DNA of 64,000 bases from Corynebacterium sp. KPL1814 (GCF_000478175.1 NZ_KI515775.1:306894-370893), one strand, 5' to 3'. Positions 48,280 through 57,848 are shown, counted from the stretch's first letter. The notes: generated from the sequence alone by a model not told the origin. Program-made: numbers and translations.

Positions 48280-49767
48280 ATGACCAACGTTGTTGTACCT
48301 GCGGAGGGACTGACCTCTTTGACCGCCGCCGAACTGGCGGAAAAAATTCACGCGCGCGAGGTGACCTCCCGCGAGGTTACCCAGGCCTTTTTGGACCGCA
48401 TTGCGGAAACCAATCCCGAACTTAACTCCTTCCTGCACGTGGGGCAGGAGGAAGCATTGGCGGCTGCCGATGCCGTGGATAAGGCCCTCGACGCCGGCGA
48501 AAAGCCCGCATCGGCATTGGCCGGCGTGCCGCTGGCCCTAAAAGACCTGCTGGTTACTACCGATGCCCCCACCACCGCCGCATCCAAGATGCTCGAGGGC
48601 TACATGTCTCCGTATGACGCGACGGTGACCAAGCGTCTGCGCGAGGCCGGCATCCCCATCCTTGGCAAGACGAACCTGGATGAGTTTGCGATGGGTTCGT
48701 CCAATGAGAACTCCGCCTTTGGCCCGGTTCACAACCCGTATGACACCGAGCGCACCCCGGGCGGTTCCGGCGGCGGTACCGCAGCGGCGCTGGCTTCGGG
48801 GCAGGCTCCTTTAGGTATTGGTACCGATACCGGCGGATCCATCCGCCAGCCGGCGGCACTGACCAATACCGTGGGCGTAAAGCCCACCTACGGCACGGTG
48901 TCTCGCTACGGCCTGATCGCGGCCGCGTCCTCTCTGGACCAGGCGGGTCCCTGTGGTCGTACCGTCCTGGATACCGCGCTCTTGCACGAGGTTATTGCCG
49001 GTCACGATGCCTTCGACGCCACATCTGTGGACAAGCCGGTTGCCCCCGTGGTGGAGGCCGCCCGTGAAGGCGCGAATGGGGACCTGAGCGGCGTCAAGGT
49101 AGGCCTTATCAAGCAATTCGAGCGCGATGGCTGGCAGGACGGCGTGATGGAGAACTACCACGCCGCCGTGGAACAGCTGCGCGAGCAGGGCGCGGAAATC
49201 GTCGAGGTGGACTGCCCGCACTTCGATGAGGCCTTGGCCGCCTACTACCTGATCATGCCGTGTGAGGTCTCGTCCAACCTGGCCCGCTTCGATGGCATGC
49301 GCTATGGCCTGCGTGCTGGCGATGACGGATCCCACTCCGCGGAGCAGGTCATGTCCCAGTCGCGCGCAGAGGGCTTCGGCCCCGAGGTCAAGCGCCGCAT
49401 CATGCTGGGCACGTATGCGCTGTCCGTGGGCTACTACGATGCCTACTACCTGCAGGCGCAGCGCGTGCGCACCCTCGTGGCCCAGGACTTTGCCCGCGCC
49501 TTCGAGCAGGTTGACGTGCTGGTCTCGCCGACCACCCCGACCACCGCGTTCAAGCTGGGGGAGAAGGCCGAAGACCCCATGGCGATGTACAACTTCGACC
49601 TGTGCACCTTGCCGCTCAACCTCGCCGGCCTGTGCGGCATGTCCGTGCCTTCCGGCATGGCAGCCGATACCAACCTGCCTACCGGTTTGCAGATCATGGC
49701 ACCGGCTTTCCAGGATGATCGCCTGTACAAGGTGGGTGCGGCCTACGAAGCGAAGCGCCAAAACTAG
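48280..49767 (+). CDS. gatA: Asp/Glu-tRNA amidotransferase subunit A
   Basis: 495 residues. The amidase releases ammonia from glutamine. The Ser-cisSer-Lys triad is visible: lysine in VPLALKDLL, the cis-serine in [13 protein letters not shown] and the serine nucleophile in the same segment, with [11 protein letters not shown] upstream. In this organism group, GatCAB converts Glu-tRNA(Gln) and probably Asp-tRNA(Asn). GGAGAG lies just before the ATG. A GC-rich hairpin follows at 49830-49859. Confidence 0.97.
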   Translation: MTNVVVPAEGLTSLTAAELAEKIHAREVTSREVTQAFLDRIAETNPELNSFLHVGQEEALAAADAVDKALDAGEKPASALAGVPLALKDLLVTTDAPTTAASKMLEGYMSPYDATVTKRLREAGIPILGKTNLDEFAMGSSNENSAFGPVHNPYDTERTPGGSGGGTAAALASGQAPLGIGTDTGGSIRQPAALTNTVGVKPTYGTVSRYGLIAAASSLDQAGPCGRTVLDTALLHEVIAGHDAFDATSVDKPVAPVVEAAREGANGDLSGVKVGLIKQFERDGWQDGVMENYHAAVEQLREQGAEIVEVDCPHFDEALAAYYLIMPCEVSSNLARFDGMRYGLRAGDDGSHSAEQVMSQSRAEGFGPEVKRRIMLGTYALSVGYYDAYYLQAQRVRTLVAQDFARAFEQVDVLVSPTTPTTAFKLGEKAEDPMAMYNFDLCTLPLNLAGLCGMSVPSGMAADTNLPTGLQIMAPAFQDDRLYKVGAAYEAKRQN

Positions 49768-49829
49768 CCGCGCTATTTAAAATAGTTGTCACTGTGAAAT
49801 AGCTGCGAACTAGATAACGATTCGTTTAC

Positions 49830-49859
49830 ACCCCTGTCGGATGCCCATCCGGCAGGGGT
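49830..49859. terminator. Strong hairpin after gatA, abutting the next -10
   Basis: ACCCCTGTCGGAT (49830-49842) pairs with ATCCGGCAGGGGT (49847-49859) over 13 pairs including one G-U, with a 4-base loop. There is no U-tract. The last T of the stem is the first T of the -10 TAAATT. Confidence 0.65.
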
Positions 49860-49864
49860 AAATT
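49859..49864 (+). promoter_or_regulatory. -10 element of a leaderless promoter (META-domain protein)
   Basis: TAAATT, 7 bases before ATG 49872, directly adjacent to the hairpin stem. Confidence 0.55.
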
Positions 49865-49871
49865 ACTGGGT

Positions 49872-50405
49872 ATGACTTTGAAAAAGATTGCAACCGCAAC
49901 AATGTCCGTTTCCGCTGCTGCGCTCATGGGCATGGGCGTAGCAAACGCTGAGGAGCCCGCAGCAACCCCCGAACCAGCAGCTCATCCTGCACCGGTTGAG
50001 CCCGGTACCGAGGTGGCGGACTCCACGGCCAAGAGCGAATTGGTGGAATCCCTGCCGGCAGACGCTGACAAGCTCGTGCCGAATATCGAGGGCCAGACCA
50101 TCACCGGTGAGCTGCACTCCGTCAAGGAAGACGGCAAGTTCACCGTGCAGTTCGACAAGGATCAGTCCTTGGTTCTCAATGATGGCTGCAATACCTACAC
50201 CACCTCCTACGATGTAGACAAGGATGGCACCATCCACGTAGGTGACTTCGCCTCCACTATGGCGGCATGCGATGACCACACGCAGGCGCTTTCTGATTCC
50301 CTGCGGGACGTCCTCGAATCCCAGCCTGCCTTCTATGCCTTGCCTGACGGCCAGGCCGCACTGGGCACTGAGGACAACGCCGTTGTCTTCAACGTTGTTG
50401 AGTAA
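49872..50405 (+). CDS. Secreted META-domain-like protein
   Basis: 177 residues. A signal peptide (MTLKKIATATMSVSAAALMG) is followed by a cleavage-type ANA-E near residue 26 and an Ala/Pro/Glu-rich linker. The C-terminal part has LVLNDGCNTYTTSYDVDKDG and ASTMAACDDHTQAL, the DGCN...T-x-x-AC pattern of META/HslJ domains, with two cysteines that could form a disulfide. Function unknown; E. coli HslJ is a heat-shock lipoprotein. No lipobox cysteine is present here. Confidence 0.72.
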   Translation: MTLKKIATATMSVSAAALMGMGVANAEEPAATPEPAAHPAPVEPGTEVADSTAKSELVESLPADADKLVPNIEGQTITGELHSVKEDGKFTVQFDKDQSLVLNDGCNTYTTSYDVDKDGTIHVGDFASTMAACDDHTQALSDSLRDVLESQPAFYALPDGQAALGTEDNAVVFNVVE

Positions 50406-50422
50406 ATACTCACAAAACCACT

Positions 50423-50461
50423 CAGCACCATGATCCTCCTTGGCGGGGGACCATGGTGCTG
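50423..50461. terminator. Hairpin between convergent genes
   Basis: CAGCACCATG (50423-50432) is the exact reverse complement of CATGGTGCTG (50452-50461), ten pairs with a 19-base loop, and serves both converging genes. The tail TTGTGTATG is only weakly U-rich. Confidence 0.65.
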
Positions 50462-50482
50462 TTGTGTATGTGGCGGGGTGGA

Positions 50483-50806
50483 CTACTTGGCATCGGAAAG
50501 CGCGTAGGCGGCGCCCGCAGAGGCGGCCGTCACGGCGAGGACTGCTGGCCAGGAACCAATCTTCTTTGCCAATGGGTGGGAAGCGCCGAACGCGCCGACG
50601 TACAGGGCGGACAGGCCAGCGGTCGTGGCTGGGTTGGTCTTCTTTGCCCAGGAACGGCCGGCCCACAGGCCCGCAGCGCCGAGGATGACGCCGCCGAGCG
50701 GGCGAATGCCGGTCTCGCGGGCGGTGACCCAACCACCGATGAGGCCGAGGGTAACGGTGGTGGCGGTGGATACGTCTTGTGGTTTTTTGATATCAATCAT
50801 GGACAT
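50483..50806 (-). CDS. Small membrane protein of unknown function
   Basis: 107 residues with about four short hydrophobic segments (for example TATTVTLGLIGGWVT, GVILGAAGLWAGR, AGLSALYVGAFGAS, AVLAVTAASAGAAYAL). It is rich in Gly, Ala and Thr. No family recognised. The region 50807-50853 to the divergent MFS gene is short and holds that gene's -10. Confidence 0.65.
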   Translation of the reverse strand: MSMIDIKKPQDVSTATTVTLGLIGGWVTARETGIRPLGGVILGAAGLWAGRSWAKKTNPATTAGLSALYVGAFGASHPLAKKIGSWPAVLAVTAASAGAAYALSDAK

Positions 50807-50840
50807 GGTGGCCAGTCTAGGCCTGATTTGTGCGCCCCGC

Positions 50841-50846
50841 TAGAAT
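50841..50846 (+). promoter_or_regulatory. -10 element of a leaderless MFS promoter
   Basis: TAGAAT, 7 bases before ATG 50854, no Shine-Dalgarno. Confidence 0.55.
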
Positions 50847-50853
50847 TCCTGCC

Positions 50854-52230
50854 ATGACTGTGGAGACTAATCTGCCACCTGAGCGCCAAGCATGGCGCGC
50901 CATGTTCGCGCTATCCCTCGGCTTCTTCGTGTCCCTGTTGGATCAGTCGATGGTGGCCATCGCCCTGCCGGAGATTCAGGTGGATTTAGGCGCCACGGTC
51001 AATGAAATCTTGTGGGTCTCGGCCGCCTATTTGCTTGCCGTGGTGGTGCCGCTGCTCTTTACGGGGCGGCTTGGCGATGTCCTCGGCCAGCGCGCCCTAT
51101 TTTGCATCGGCGTGGCGCTGTTTGGGATCGGCGCAGTAGCGTGCGCGCTGGCGCCGTCGATAGAAGTGCTCATCGTCGCGCGCATCGTGCAGGGCTTGGG
51201 AGCATCCCTGGAAATGCCACAGACGATGTCCGTTATTAACCGGGTCTTCGCCCGCGAGCGCCGTGGGCGTGCGCTGGGGGTGTGGGGGATTATCGGTTCG
51301 GTGGCATCCTTGGCCGGGCCGCTCCTCGGCGGATTCCTTGTGGCTTATTTTGGCTGGCAGGCGGCCTTTTGGGTGCACGTACCATTTGTCATTGCTGCCA
51401 TCGTGCTGGCTCTGCTGTGGATACCGAAGCTGCCGACCACAGCCCAGGACATCGATAAGCCCTCGGCCATAGTCTCGCTCATCGCGCTCGGCTCGATCGT
51501 CTTTGGCATCCAACAAGGCCCAGAGTTGGACTGGGATTGGCGGGTATTGGTGGTGCTTGCCATCGGCATTGCCGCAAGCATTGCCTTCGTGCGCCTGCAG
51601 GCTAGCGCGCAGGATCGCGGTTCCACGCCGCTGTTTCCGGTGGAGCTCTTCCACAACCGCAACTATGCGGCCGGCTCCGTGGGCATTTTGACCATGGGCT
51701 TTATGGCGGCTTCGGTCATGTTGCCGGTGATGTTGTGGCTGCAATCGGTCAAGGGGCTATCCGCCGGTGAGGCCGGCATCATCGTGGCTCCCATGGCGCT
51801 GGTCTCAATGCTGATGTCGCCCATCGCAGGCATCCTCACGGACGCGGTGAATCCGCGCCTGATGGGGCTAGTGGGTTTTAGCCTGATGATCGCCTCGCTG
51901 TGTTTGGCCTGGTGGGTCATGCATGCCGATGCCAACCCGTGGTGGCTGGCCCCGCCCATCGCCGTTCTAGGAATTGGCCAGTCCTTTATCTGGGGCTCTA
52001 ATGCGGCAACGACGCTGCGCGATATTTCACCTCATCACATGGGCGCGGCGTCGGGGGCGTATAACACCTCCCGCCAGGTGGGATCCGTGGTGGGCGTGGC
52101 CCTAGTTTCGGCCGTGATGCAAACGGGTAATCCGACCACGGCGATCATCAATTCGCTCCTCGTGATTGTCATCGCGCTGGTAGTGGGACTTATCTCCTCG
52201 CTGCGCTACGTGGACACGCTGCATGGATGA
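50854..52230 (+). CDS. MFS transporter, DHA2 (14-helix) drug efflux type
   Basis: 458 residues from ATG 50854. About 14 membrane helices. Motif C-like and family marks are LDQSMVAIALPEI, GRLGDVLGQR, ARIVQGLGASLEMPQ and WGIIGSVASLAGPLLGGFL. Members export drugs, dyes or other hydrophobic compounds with protons. The substrate is unknown and no regulator is adjacent. pfkA follows on the same strand after 24 bases with its own -10. Confidence 0.85.
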   Translation: MTVETNLPPERQAWRAMFALSLGFFVSLLDQSMVAIALPEIQVDLGATVNEILWVSAAYLLAVVVPLLFTGRLGDVLGQRALFCIGVALFGIGAVACALAPSIEVLIVARIVQGLGASLEMPQTMSVINRVFARERRGRALGVWGIIGSVASLAGPLLGGFLVAYFGWQAAFWVHVPFVIAAIVLALLWIPKLPTTAQDIDKPSAIVSLIALGSIVFGIQQGPELDWDWRVLVVLAIGIAASIAFVRLQASAQDRGSTPLFPVELFHNRNYAAGSVGILTMGFMAASVMLPVMLWLQSVKGLSAGEAGIIVAPMALVSMLMSPIAGILTDAVNPRLMGLVGFSLMIASLCLAWWVMHADANPWWLAPPIAVLGIGQSFIWGSNAATTLRDISPHHMGAASGAYNTSRQVGSVVGVALVSAVMQTGNPTTAIINSLLVIVIALVVGLISSLRYVDTLHG

Positions 52231-52241
52231 AAATCCTGCGC

Positions 52242-52247
52242 TAAATT
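52242..52247 (+). promoter_or_regulatory. -10 element of a possible leaderless pfkA promoter
   Basis: TAAATT, 7 bases before ATG 52255. The seven bases between (GGGGGAT) could also serve as a short-spaced ribosome-binding site for MFS read-through. Confidence 0.5.
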
Positions 52248-52254
52248 GGGGGAT

Positions 52255-53286
52255 ATGCGTCTTGCTGTACTGACTTCCGGTGGCGATTGCCCCGGCTTGA
52301 ATGCTGTAATCCGTGCGGTTGTGCGAACCGCATCCAACGAATTCGGCGATACCGTCGTGGGTTACGAAGACGGGTGGGTTGGCCTCTTAGAAGACCGCCG
52401 GCGCGATCTTTACGATGATGCCGGTATCGACCGGATTCTCTTGCGCGGCGGCACCATTTTGGGCACCGGTCGGCTGCACCCCGATAAATTTAAGGCCGGC
52501 CTGGAGCAGATCAAGACGAATATGCGCGAGGCCGAGGTCGATGCCCTCGTTGCCATCGGCGGCGAAGGCACGCTCAAGGGTGCTAAGTGGCTCAACGATA
52601 ATGGCATCCCCGTTGTAGGCGTGCCGAAGACCATTGACAATGACGTCAACGCCACGGACTATACCTTCGGCTTCGATACCGCGGTATCGGTGGCAACGGA
52701 TGCGATCGACCGCCTGCACACGACGGCGGAGTCCCACAACCGCATCCTCATCGTGGAGGTCATGGGCCGCCACGTGGGCTGGATTGCTTTGCACGCAGGT
52801 ATGGCCGGCGGCGCACACTACACCGTGATTCCAGAAGAGCCCTTCGATATCGCGGAGATTACCAAGGCGATGGAACGCCGCTTCCAGATGGGCGAGAAGT
52901 ACGGCATCATTTGCGTGGCCGAAGGTGCCCTGCCAAAGGAGGGCACCATGGAGTTTGAAGCCGGTGGCGTCGACCAGTTTGGCCACCAAACCTTCAATGG
53001 GATTGGCCAGGTCATTGGCGATGAAATCAATAAACGCACCGGCTATGACGTGCGTACCACCGTGTTGGGCCACATCCAGCGCGGCGGCACGCCCACCGCG
53101 TATGACCGCGTCCTGGCGACCCGCTACGGCGTGCACGCTGCCCGCGCGGCGCACAATGGGGACTCGGGAATGTGCGTTGCCCTGCACGGCGAAGATATCG
53201 ACCTCGTGCCATTGGAAGAGGCCGTGGGTACGCTGAAGACGGTGCCCGATGCCCGCTACCGCAATGCGCAGGCCCTCTTCGGTTAA
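52255..53286 (+). CDS. pfkA: 6-phosphofructokinase (ATP-dependent, group III type)
   Basis: 343 residues. It phosphorylates fructose 6-phosphate in glycolysis. Motifs: [25 protein letters not shown] and [20 protein letters not shown]. The combination of Gly in GGEGT with Lys in PKTIDND is that of actinobacterial ATP-using group III enzymes; PPi-using relatives have [15 protein letters not shown] is the late substrate motif. The position between gatA and gatB matches Mycobacterium. A TTG at 52246 is a weaker start. Confidence 0.95.
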   Translation: MRLAVLTSGGDCPGLNAVIRAVVRTASNEFGDTVVGYEDGWVGLLEDRRRDLYDDAGIDRILLRGGTILGTGRLHPDKFKAGLEQIKTNMREAEVDALVAIGGEGTLKGAKWLNDNGIPVVGVPKTIDNDVNATDYTFGFDTAVSVATDAIDRLHTTAESHNRILIVEVMGRHVGWIALHAGMAGGAHYTVIPEEPFDIAEITKAMERRFQMGEKYGIICVAEGALPKEGTMEFEAGGVDQFGHQTFNGIGQVIGDEINKRTGYDVRTTVLGHIQRGGTPTAYDRVLATRYGVHAARAAHNGDSGMCVALHGEDIDLVPLEEAVGTLKTVPDARYRNAQALFG

Positions 53287-53324
53287 GGCCCGTTAAACCT
53301 CCGCCGTCTCGAATATTAAGATCG

Positions 53325-53345
53325 CCCTCTCACATGGTGGGAGGG
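53325..53345 (+). terminator. Terminator-like hairpin after pfkA, abutting the next -10
   Basis: CCCTCTCAC pairs with GTGGGAGGG, nine pairs including one G-U, with loop ATG. It is followed by TATTCTTTTG, which serves at once as a T-rich tail and as the -10 of the next gene. Confidence 0.65.
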
Positions 53346-53351
53346 TATTCT
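53346..53351 (+). promoter_or_regulatory. -10 element of a leaderless symporter promoter
   Basis: TATTCT, 7 bases before ATG 53359, immediately after the hairpin at 53325-53345. Confidence 0.5.
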
Positions 53352-53358
53352 TTTGTCT

Positions 53359-54330
53359 ATGAGTACCAATAGCGCTACAGAAAAACAGGAAGAACGGCAG
53401 GCGCTCATCGCGGCGCTGGGGTTTCCCATACTCGTTATCATCGGTGGCATTATTGGCTACATCGCCCCGAATACCGCGGCATCCTTTGCCCCGCAGGTAA
53501 CCCCGCTGCTGGGCATCGTCATGTTCGGCATGGGGCTTACCCTCAAGCCTGTCGATTTTGCGCTCGTGGTGCGACGGCCGCTGCCGGTGGTGCTTGGCGT
53601 GGTGGCACAGTTCGTCATTATGCCGCTGATCGCGCTCGCCGTGGCGGCAGTCATGGACCTGCCAGAGGCGGTGGCAGCCGGAGTGATTTTGGTCGGCTGC
53701 GCCCCAGGCGGCACGAGCTCTAACGTGGTGTCCTACTTAGCGCGCGGCGATGTCGCGCTTTCGGTGACCATGACCTCCATCTCCACGCTCTTGGCGCCCA
53801 TCCTCACCCCGCTTTTGACCTTGTGGTTGGCGGGCGAATACATGCCGGTCTCCGCGGCGTCGATGGCGTGGTCCATCGTCAAGGTGGTGCTCGTTCCGGT
53901 CATCGCGGGCATCGTCATCGGCATGCTGCTTCCACGGCTCGTGGCAAAGATTCAGGCGGCATTGCCGTGGATCTCCGTTACCGCGATTGCCTTGATCGTG
54001 TGCATTGTTGTTGGTGGCGCGCATGACAATATAGCCACCGCCGGTGCGCTGGTCTTTGCCGCTGTGGTCATTCACAATGCGTGCGGCTATGGCTTGGGCT
54101 ACCTCGCAGGCCTTGTTACCCGCCAGCCGGTTCCGGTCCGCCGCACCATGGCTGTGGAGGTAGGAATGCAGAATTCCGGGTTAGCCACCAGCCTTGCCTC
54201 TTCCTACATGAGCCCACTGGCCGCCTTGCCCGGCGCCGTGTTTTCTGTATGGCACAACCTTTCCGGCGCGATCCTGGCTGCGCTGTGCCGCTTGAGCGAT
54301 GCCCGCACGGGAAAGCCAGCTAAAAATTAA
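53359..54330 (+). CDS. Bile acid:sodium symporter family transporter (BASS)
   Basis: 323 residues, about 10 membrane helices. The family signature region LVGCAPGGTSSNVVSYLARGDVALS is present, in parts GCAPGGTSSNVVSYLARGD, together with EVGMQNSGLATSLAS in the second half, both lining the substrate and Na+ site. Bacterial members carry organic anions such as pantoate or 2-keto acids; the substrate is not known here. The TTG at 53353 overlaps no better ribosome-binding site. The 3' end overlaps the convergent DUF4261 gene by 11 bases. Confidence 0.88.
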   Translation: MSTNSATEKQEERQALIAALGFPILVIIGGIIGYIAPNTAASFAPQVTPLLGIVMFGMGLTLKPVDFALVVRRPLPVVLGVVAQFVIMPLIALAVAAVMDLPEAVAAGVILVGCAPGGTSSNVVSYLARGDVALSVTMTSISTLLAPILTPLLTLWLAGEYMPVSAASMAWSIVKVVLVPVIAGIVIGMLLPRLVAKIQAALPWISVTAIALIVCIVVGGAHDNIATAGALVFAAVVIHNACGYGLGYLAGLVTRQPVPVRRTMAVEVGMQNSGLATSLASSYMSPLAALPGAVFSVWHNLSGAILAALCRLSDARTGKPAKN

Positions 54331-55105
54331 TGGTGATAGCGGGGAAGTCCTGGTCAACGAACCAGGGCTCTTCCGTAATGGTGAGCGGGGGTTGGCCTTC
54401 CTCGAAGGCTAAGGTATCGCCGCCTTTTACGGTGGCGCCTTGCAGGATGTGGTCGGCGATATTTGCCAGCTTGTAATAGAGGTCCGTGGGATCCATCGAG
54501 CTGGTGCGCGCCTGAATTTCCGGGTGACCCGCTTGGACTAGGCCCATGGAGTAGCCGCGGAGCTCGCCACCCGATTGCGTAATCCACACCGGCGCGATGT
54601 GCATGGGGGCGAGGTTATTGCGCACGGCATCATTAAACATCGCGGGGGAGATGGAGACGTTGCCGCGTGGGTTGTGGATGATAAGGCAGTTGGGGTGCTG
54701 GGCTACCGCGGTCGTCGCCTGGGACAGCAGCTCTAGGTGCTCGCGGCGCGGCTCGCGGAATTGGTGAGAGAGGTCGTGTTCCTGATTATCCGGAAGGACC
54801 GAGACCAGCACCTGGGTTCCCGCGGTGTTGAGGTCGCCGGCATCGGCGCTCAAGATGGGGTGGAGGCCGTAACTATCTGGGGTGGGTGCGGAATCGATGG
54901 TCTGGTAGTGCAGGACAAACGCGCCATCGATAGGAACGACGAGGCTGCCCGGGTTCTTGCCGGGAGTAATCTCGCCGGCACGCCCCGAAAACGTGCCGGT
55001 AATGGCCTCTTTGATCTCTTCGGTAGAGGGGGCGGTGGAAAAGACGGCGATGTTGATGAGTGGGGCATCGACAAGCGAAGTGTCTACTGTATGTGGAGTC
55101 GTCAT
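54320..55105 (-). CDS. DUF4261-like protein
   Basis: 261 residues from ATG 55103-55105. The C-terminal part has RGYSMGLVQAGHPEIQART, followed by LYYKLANIADHILQGATVKGGDTLAFEEGQ (given in part as LANIADHILQGATVKGGDTL), the pattern I recall from DUF4261. The N-terminal half may be a second copy of a related fold. Function unknown. The open frame continues antisense through gatB to 55855, but a TAGGGT -10 lies 7 bases upstream of the chosen ATG and the extension is antisense noise. Confidence 0.72.
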   Translation of the reverse strand: MTTPHTVDTSLVDAPLINIAVFSTAPSTEEIKEAITGTFSGRAGEITPGKNPGSLVVPIDGAFVLHYQTIDSAPTPDSYGLHPILSADAGDLNTAGTQVLVSVLPDNQEHDLSHQFREPRREHLELLSQATTAVAQHPNCLIIHNPRGNVSISPAMFNDAVRNNLAPMHIAPVWITQSGGELRGYSMGLVQAGHPEIQARTSSMDPTDLYYKLANIADHILQGATVKGGDTLAFEEGQPPLTITEEPWFVDQDFPAITINF

Positions 55106-55112
55106 GACAGTC

Positions 55113-55118
55113 ACCCTA
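55113..55118 (-). promoter_or_regulatory. -10 element of a leaderless DUF4261 promoter
   Basis: TAGGGT on the minus strand, 7 bases before the ATG. Confidence 0.5.
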
Positions 55119-55149
55119 GGGGCTAGCGCACGAGAGTGCACGGACGTAT

Positions 55150-55155
55150 TAAGAT
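55150..55155 (+). promoter_or_regulatory. -10 element of a leaderless gatB promoter
   Basis: TAAGAT, 7 bases before ATG 55163, no Shine-Dalgarno. It faces the DUF4261 promoter 32 bases away. Confidence 0.5.
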
Positions 55156-55162
55156 GGCACGC

Positions 55163-56668
55163 ATGACTGCTGCGATGTATGACCTGATGGACTTCGACGA
55201 GGTCCTCGACAAGTATGAACCGGTAATGGGCATGGAAGTCCACGTGGAGCTGGATACGGAAACCAAGATGTTTTCCACTTCTGCCACGAACTTCAGCGCA
55301 GCCCCTAACTCCAATACCGATCCGGTATCGCTGGGCCTTCCCGGGGCTCTTCCCGTGGTTAATTCCAAGGGCGTGGAGGGCGCAATCAAAATCGGCCTGG
55401 CGCTCAATTGCTCCATCGCGGAATCCTCGCGCTTTGCCCGCAAGAATTACTTCTACCCGGACCAGCCAAAGAACTACCAGATCTCCCAGTACGATGAGCC
55501 GATTGCTTATGACGGCTACCTCGACGTCGTGCTGGAAGACGGCACGGAATGGCGCGTGGAAATCGAGCGCGCCCACATGGAAGAAGACACCGGTAAGCTG
55601 ACCCACCTGGGTGGCGCCGATGGCCGCATCCACGGCGCTACCGCATCCCTGGTGGACTGCAACCGCGCGGGCATCCCGCTCATTGAGATCGTTACCAAGC
55701 CCATCATCGGTGCCGGCGAGCGCGCCCCCGAGGTGGCGAAGGCCTATGTATCGGCGCTGCGCGAGCTCGTCGCGGCATTGGGCGTGTCCGATGCCCGCAT
55801 GGACCAAGGTTCCATGCGCGTGGACTCCAACCTTTCCTTGCGCCCTATCGGCCAAGAAGAATTCGGTACCCGCACCGAGACGAAGAACATCAATTCCATG
55901 CGCTCGGTGGAACAGGCGGTGCGCTTTGAGATGCAGCGCCAGGCCCAGGTACTAGAAGATGGCGGCAGCATCGACCAAGAGACCCGTCACTACCAAGAAA
56001 CCGATGGCTCTACCTCTAAAGGCCGCCCGAAGGAGACCGCGGAAGATTACCGCTACTTCAATGACCCGGATTTGCCGCCGGTCATCGCCCCGCGCGAGTG
56101 GGTAGAAGAGCTGCGCGCAACCCTTCCGGAGCTGCCGTGGGTCCGCCGCGCCCGCATCCAAAAGGAGTGGGGCATTAAGGACGAGGAGATGCGCGACCTG
56201 GTCAACGCGGGCGCGCTGGATCTCATCGTGGAGACGGTTGAAGCCGGCGCGAAGCCGGACGAGGCTCGTTCCTGGTGGGTGTCTTATCTTGCAGGTAAGG
56301 CCAATGAGCAGGATAAGACCCTGGCCGAGCTGGATATCACCCCAGCCCACATCGCACGCGTTATCGCCCTAGTCAAGGAAGGCAAGTTGACCACCAAGCT
56401 GGCGCGCCAAGCTGTCGATGGCGTGCTGGCGGGCGAGGGCGACGTTGACGAGGTCGTCGCCAAGCGCGGCCTCGAGGTCGTGCGCGATGATGGTGCCATC
56501 GAAAAGGCCGTGGATGATGCCTTGGCCGCCAACCCGGACATCGTGGAGAAGTACCGCGCCGGTAATAAGAAGGTCACCGGTGCGATCGTCGGTGCCGTGA
56601 TGAAGGCGACGCAGGGCAAGGCGGATCCGGGTCAGGTTAATAAGCTGATCGCGGAAAAGCTGAGCTAA
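55163..56668 (+). CDS. gatB: Asp/Glu-tRNA amidotransferase subunit B
   Basis: 501 residues from ATG 55163. GatB binds the misacylated tRNA and phosphorylates the acyl group. Marks are [48 protein letters not shown] (given as [15 protein letters not shown]), IEIVTKPI and the C-terminal YqeY-like tail domain ([17 protein letters not shown]). The signature [15 protein letters not shown] is also present. It stands apart from gatCA, with pfkA and transporters in between. Terminator at 56684. Confidence 0.97.
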   Translation: MTAAMYDLMDFDEVLDKYEPVMGMEVHVELDTETKMFSTSATNFSAAPNSNTDPVSLGLPGALPVVNSKGVEGAIKIGLALNCSIAESSRFARKNYFYPDQPKNYQISQYDEPIAYDGYLDVVLEDGTEWRVEIERAHMEEDTGKLTHLGGADGRIHGATASLVDCNRAGIPLIEIVTKPIIGAGERAPEVAKAYVSALRELVAALGVSDARMDQGSMRVDSNLSLRPIGQEEFGTRTETKNINSMRSVEQAVRFEMQRQAQVLEDGGSIDQETRHYQETDGSTSKGRPKETAEDYRYFNDPDLPPVIAPREWVEELRATLPELPWVRRARIQKEWGIKDEEMRDLVNAGALDLIVETVEAGAKPDEARSWWVSYLAGKANEQDKTLAELDITPAHIARVIALVKEGKLTTKLARQAVDGVLAGEGDVDEVVAKRGLEVVRDDGAIEKAVDDALAANPDIVEKYRAGNKKVTGAIVGAVMKATQGKADPGQVNKLIAEKLS

Positions 56669-56683
56669 TACGCCACTAATCCA

Positions 56684-56736
56684 GCCAGTCTTCGTCCCTG
56701 GTTCTAAAGGGGGTCGGAGGCTGGCTTTCGTGGTTT
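56684..56736 (+). terminator. Terminator after gatB
   Basis: GCCAGTCTTCG (56684-56694) pairs with CGGAGGCTGGC (56715-56725), 11 pairs with two G-U, an inner CCC/GGG helix, and a T-rich tail TTTCGTGGTTTT. Confidence 0.75.
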
Positions 56737-56782
56737 TAAATTGAGCATAGTTTTCATTTGGGCAGGTCAGGGCGGTAAAGCG

Positions 56783-56788
56783 TAGACT
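56783..56788 (+). promoter_or_regulatory. -10 element of a leaderless alcohol dehydrogenase promoter
   Basis: TAGACT, 7 bases before ATG 56796. Confidence 0.6.
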
Positions 56789-56795
56789 ATGTGAC

Positions 56796-57848
56796 ATGCC
56801 AATTAAATCTAAAGTTCTGCAAAAAACGAGTCCGGATGCACCATTTCGCACCGTAGAAATCGAACGGCGCGATCCCCGCGAAGATGACGTCGTCATCGAT
56901 ATCAAGGCGGCAGGCATTTGCCACTCGGATATCCACACTATTCGCAATGAGTGGGGCGAGGCCCATTTCCCGCTGACGGTGGGCCACGAGATCGCTGGCG
57001 TGGTCGAAGCAGTAGGGGACAAGGTCACCAAGTTTAAGGTGGGCGACCGCGTGGGGGTCGGCTGTTTGGTCAACTCCTGTGGGGTGTGCGAGCAGTGCCG
57101 CAATGGGCAGGAGCAAAACTGCCTGAACGGCTCGGTGGGAACCTATAACTCTGAAGACGTTGATGGAACCATTACCCAGGGCGGCTATGCGCAAAAAGTT
57201 GTAGTCAATGAGAATTTCGTGTTGACGATTCCAGAAGGCCTCGACTTTGACGTTGCTGCTCCGTTGTTGTGTGCCGGAATTACCACCTACTCGCCCTTGG
57301 CCCGGTGGCAGGTCAAGGAAGGCGATAAGGTAGCCGTCGTTGGCCTTGGCGGTCTGGGCCACATGGGCGTGCAGATCGCCGCCGCCAAGGGCGCTGAGGT
57401 CACCGTCATTTCCCGCTCCTTGCGCAAGGAACAAGAAGCCTACGAGCTCGGCGCGCAGCGGGTGCTGGCAACGGGTGAGGACCCCGATTTCTTTGCCAAC
57501 CACAGGGGCGAGTTTGACTTGATTTTGTCTACCATTTCCGCCTCCTATTCCCTCAATGACTACCTGCAGCTGTTGAAGCCGCGGGGGATCATGTCTGTGG
57601 TCGGCCTGCCGCCGGAGGAACTGGGAATCACGATGGGCAACCTCGTTGGTGGCGGTAAAGTATTGACCGGAAACAATATTGGCGGCATTGCCGAAACCCA
57701 AGAGATGCTGGACTTTTGTGCAGAACATGGCATCGGCGCGGTCATCGAAAAGGTGGGCGTTGATGACGTTGACGCAGCCTATGAGCGGGTTGTTGCCGGT
57801 GATGTGAAGTTCCGTTTTGTCATCGATACGGAAACTTTCGCGGATTAA
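56796..57848 (+). CDS. Zinc-dependent NAD(P) alcohol/aldehyde dehydrogenase (CAD/YahK type)
   Basis: 350 residues. Catalytic zinc ligands: C in GICHSDIHTIRNEWG and the GHEIAGVVEAVG histidine-glutamate. Structural zinc: CGVCEQCRNGQEQNC, four cysteines. The nucleotide fold is VAVVGLGGLGHMGVQIAAAKGAEV, with key part GLGGLGHMGVQ. SRS after the second strand fits NADP use as in YahK-type aldehyde reductases. It likely reduces aldehydes or oxidises alcohols; the substrate is unknown. It stands as a single gene with its own promoter. Confidence 0.92.
   Translation: MPIKSKVLQKTSPDAPFRTVEIERRDPREDDVVIDIKAAGICHSDIHTIRNEWGEAHFPLTVGHEIAGVVEAVGDKVTKFKVGDRVGVGCLVNSCGVCEQCRNGQEQNCLNGSVGTYNSEDVDGTITQGGYAQKVVVNENFVLTIPEGLDFDVAAPLLCAGITTYSPLARWQVKEGDKVAVVGLGGLGHMGVQIAAAKGAEVTVISRSLRKEQEAYELGAQRVLATGEDPDFFANHRGEFDLILSTISASYSLNDYLQLLKPRGIMSVVGLPPEELGITMGNLVGGGKVLTGNNIGGIAETQEMLDFCAEHGIGAVIEKVGVDDVDAAYERVVAGDVKFRFVIDTETFAD

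Noticed and set aside
48811..49761. 316-codon minus-strand frame over gatA
   Set aside because: Antisense shadow of gatA without domains or a start signal.
54320..55855. N-terminal extension of the DUF4261 frame to 511 codons
   Set aside because: The extension lies antisense to gatB. The real start at 55105 has a -10 at proper distance.
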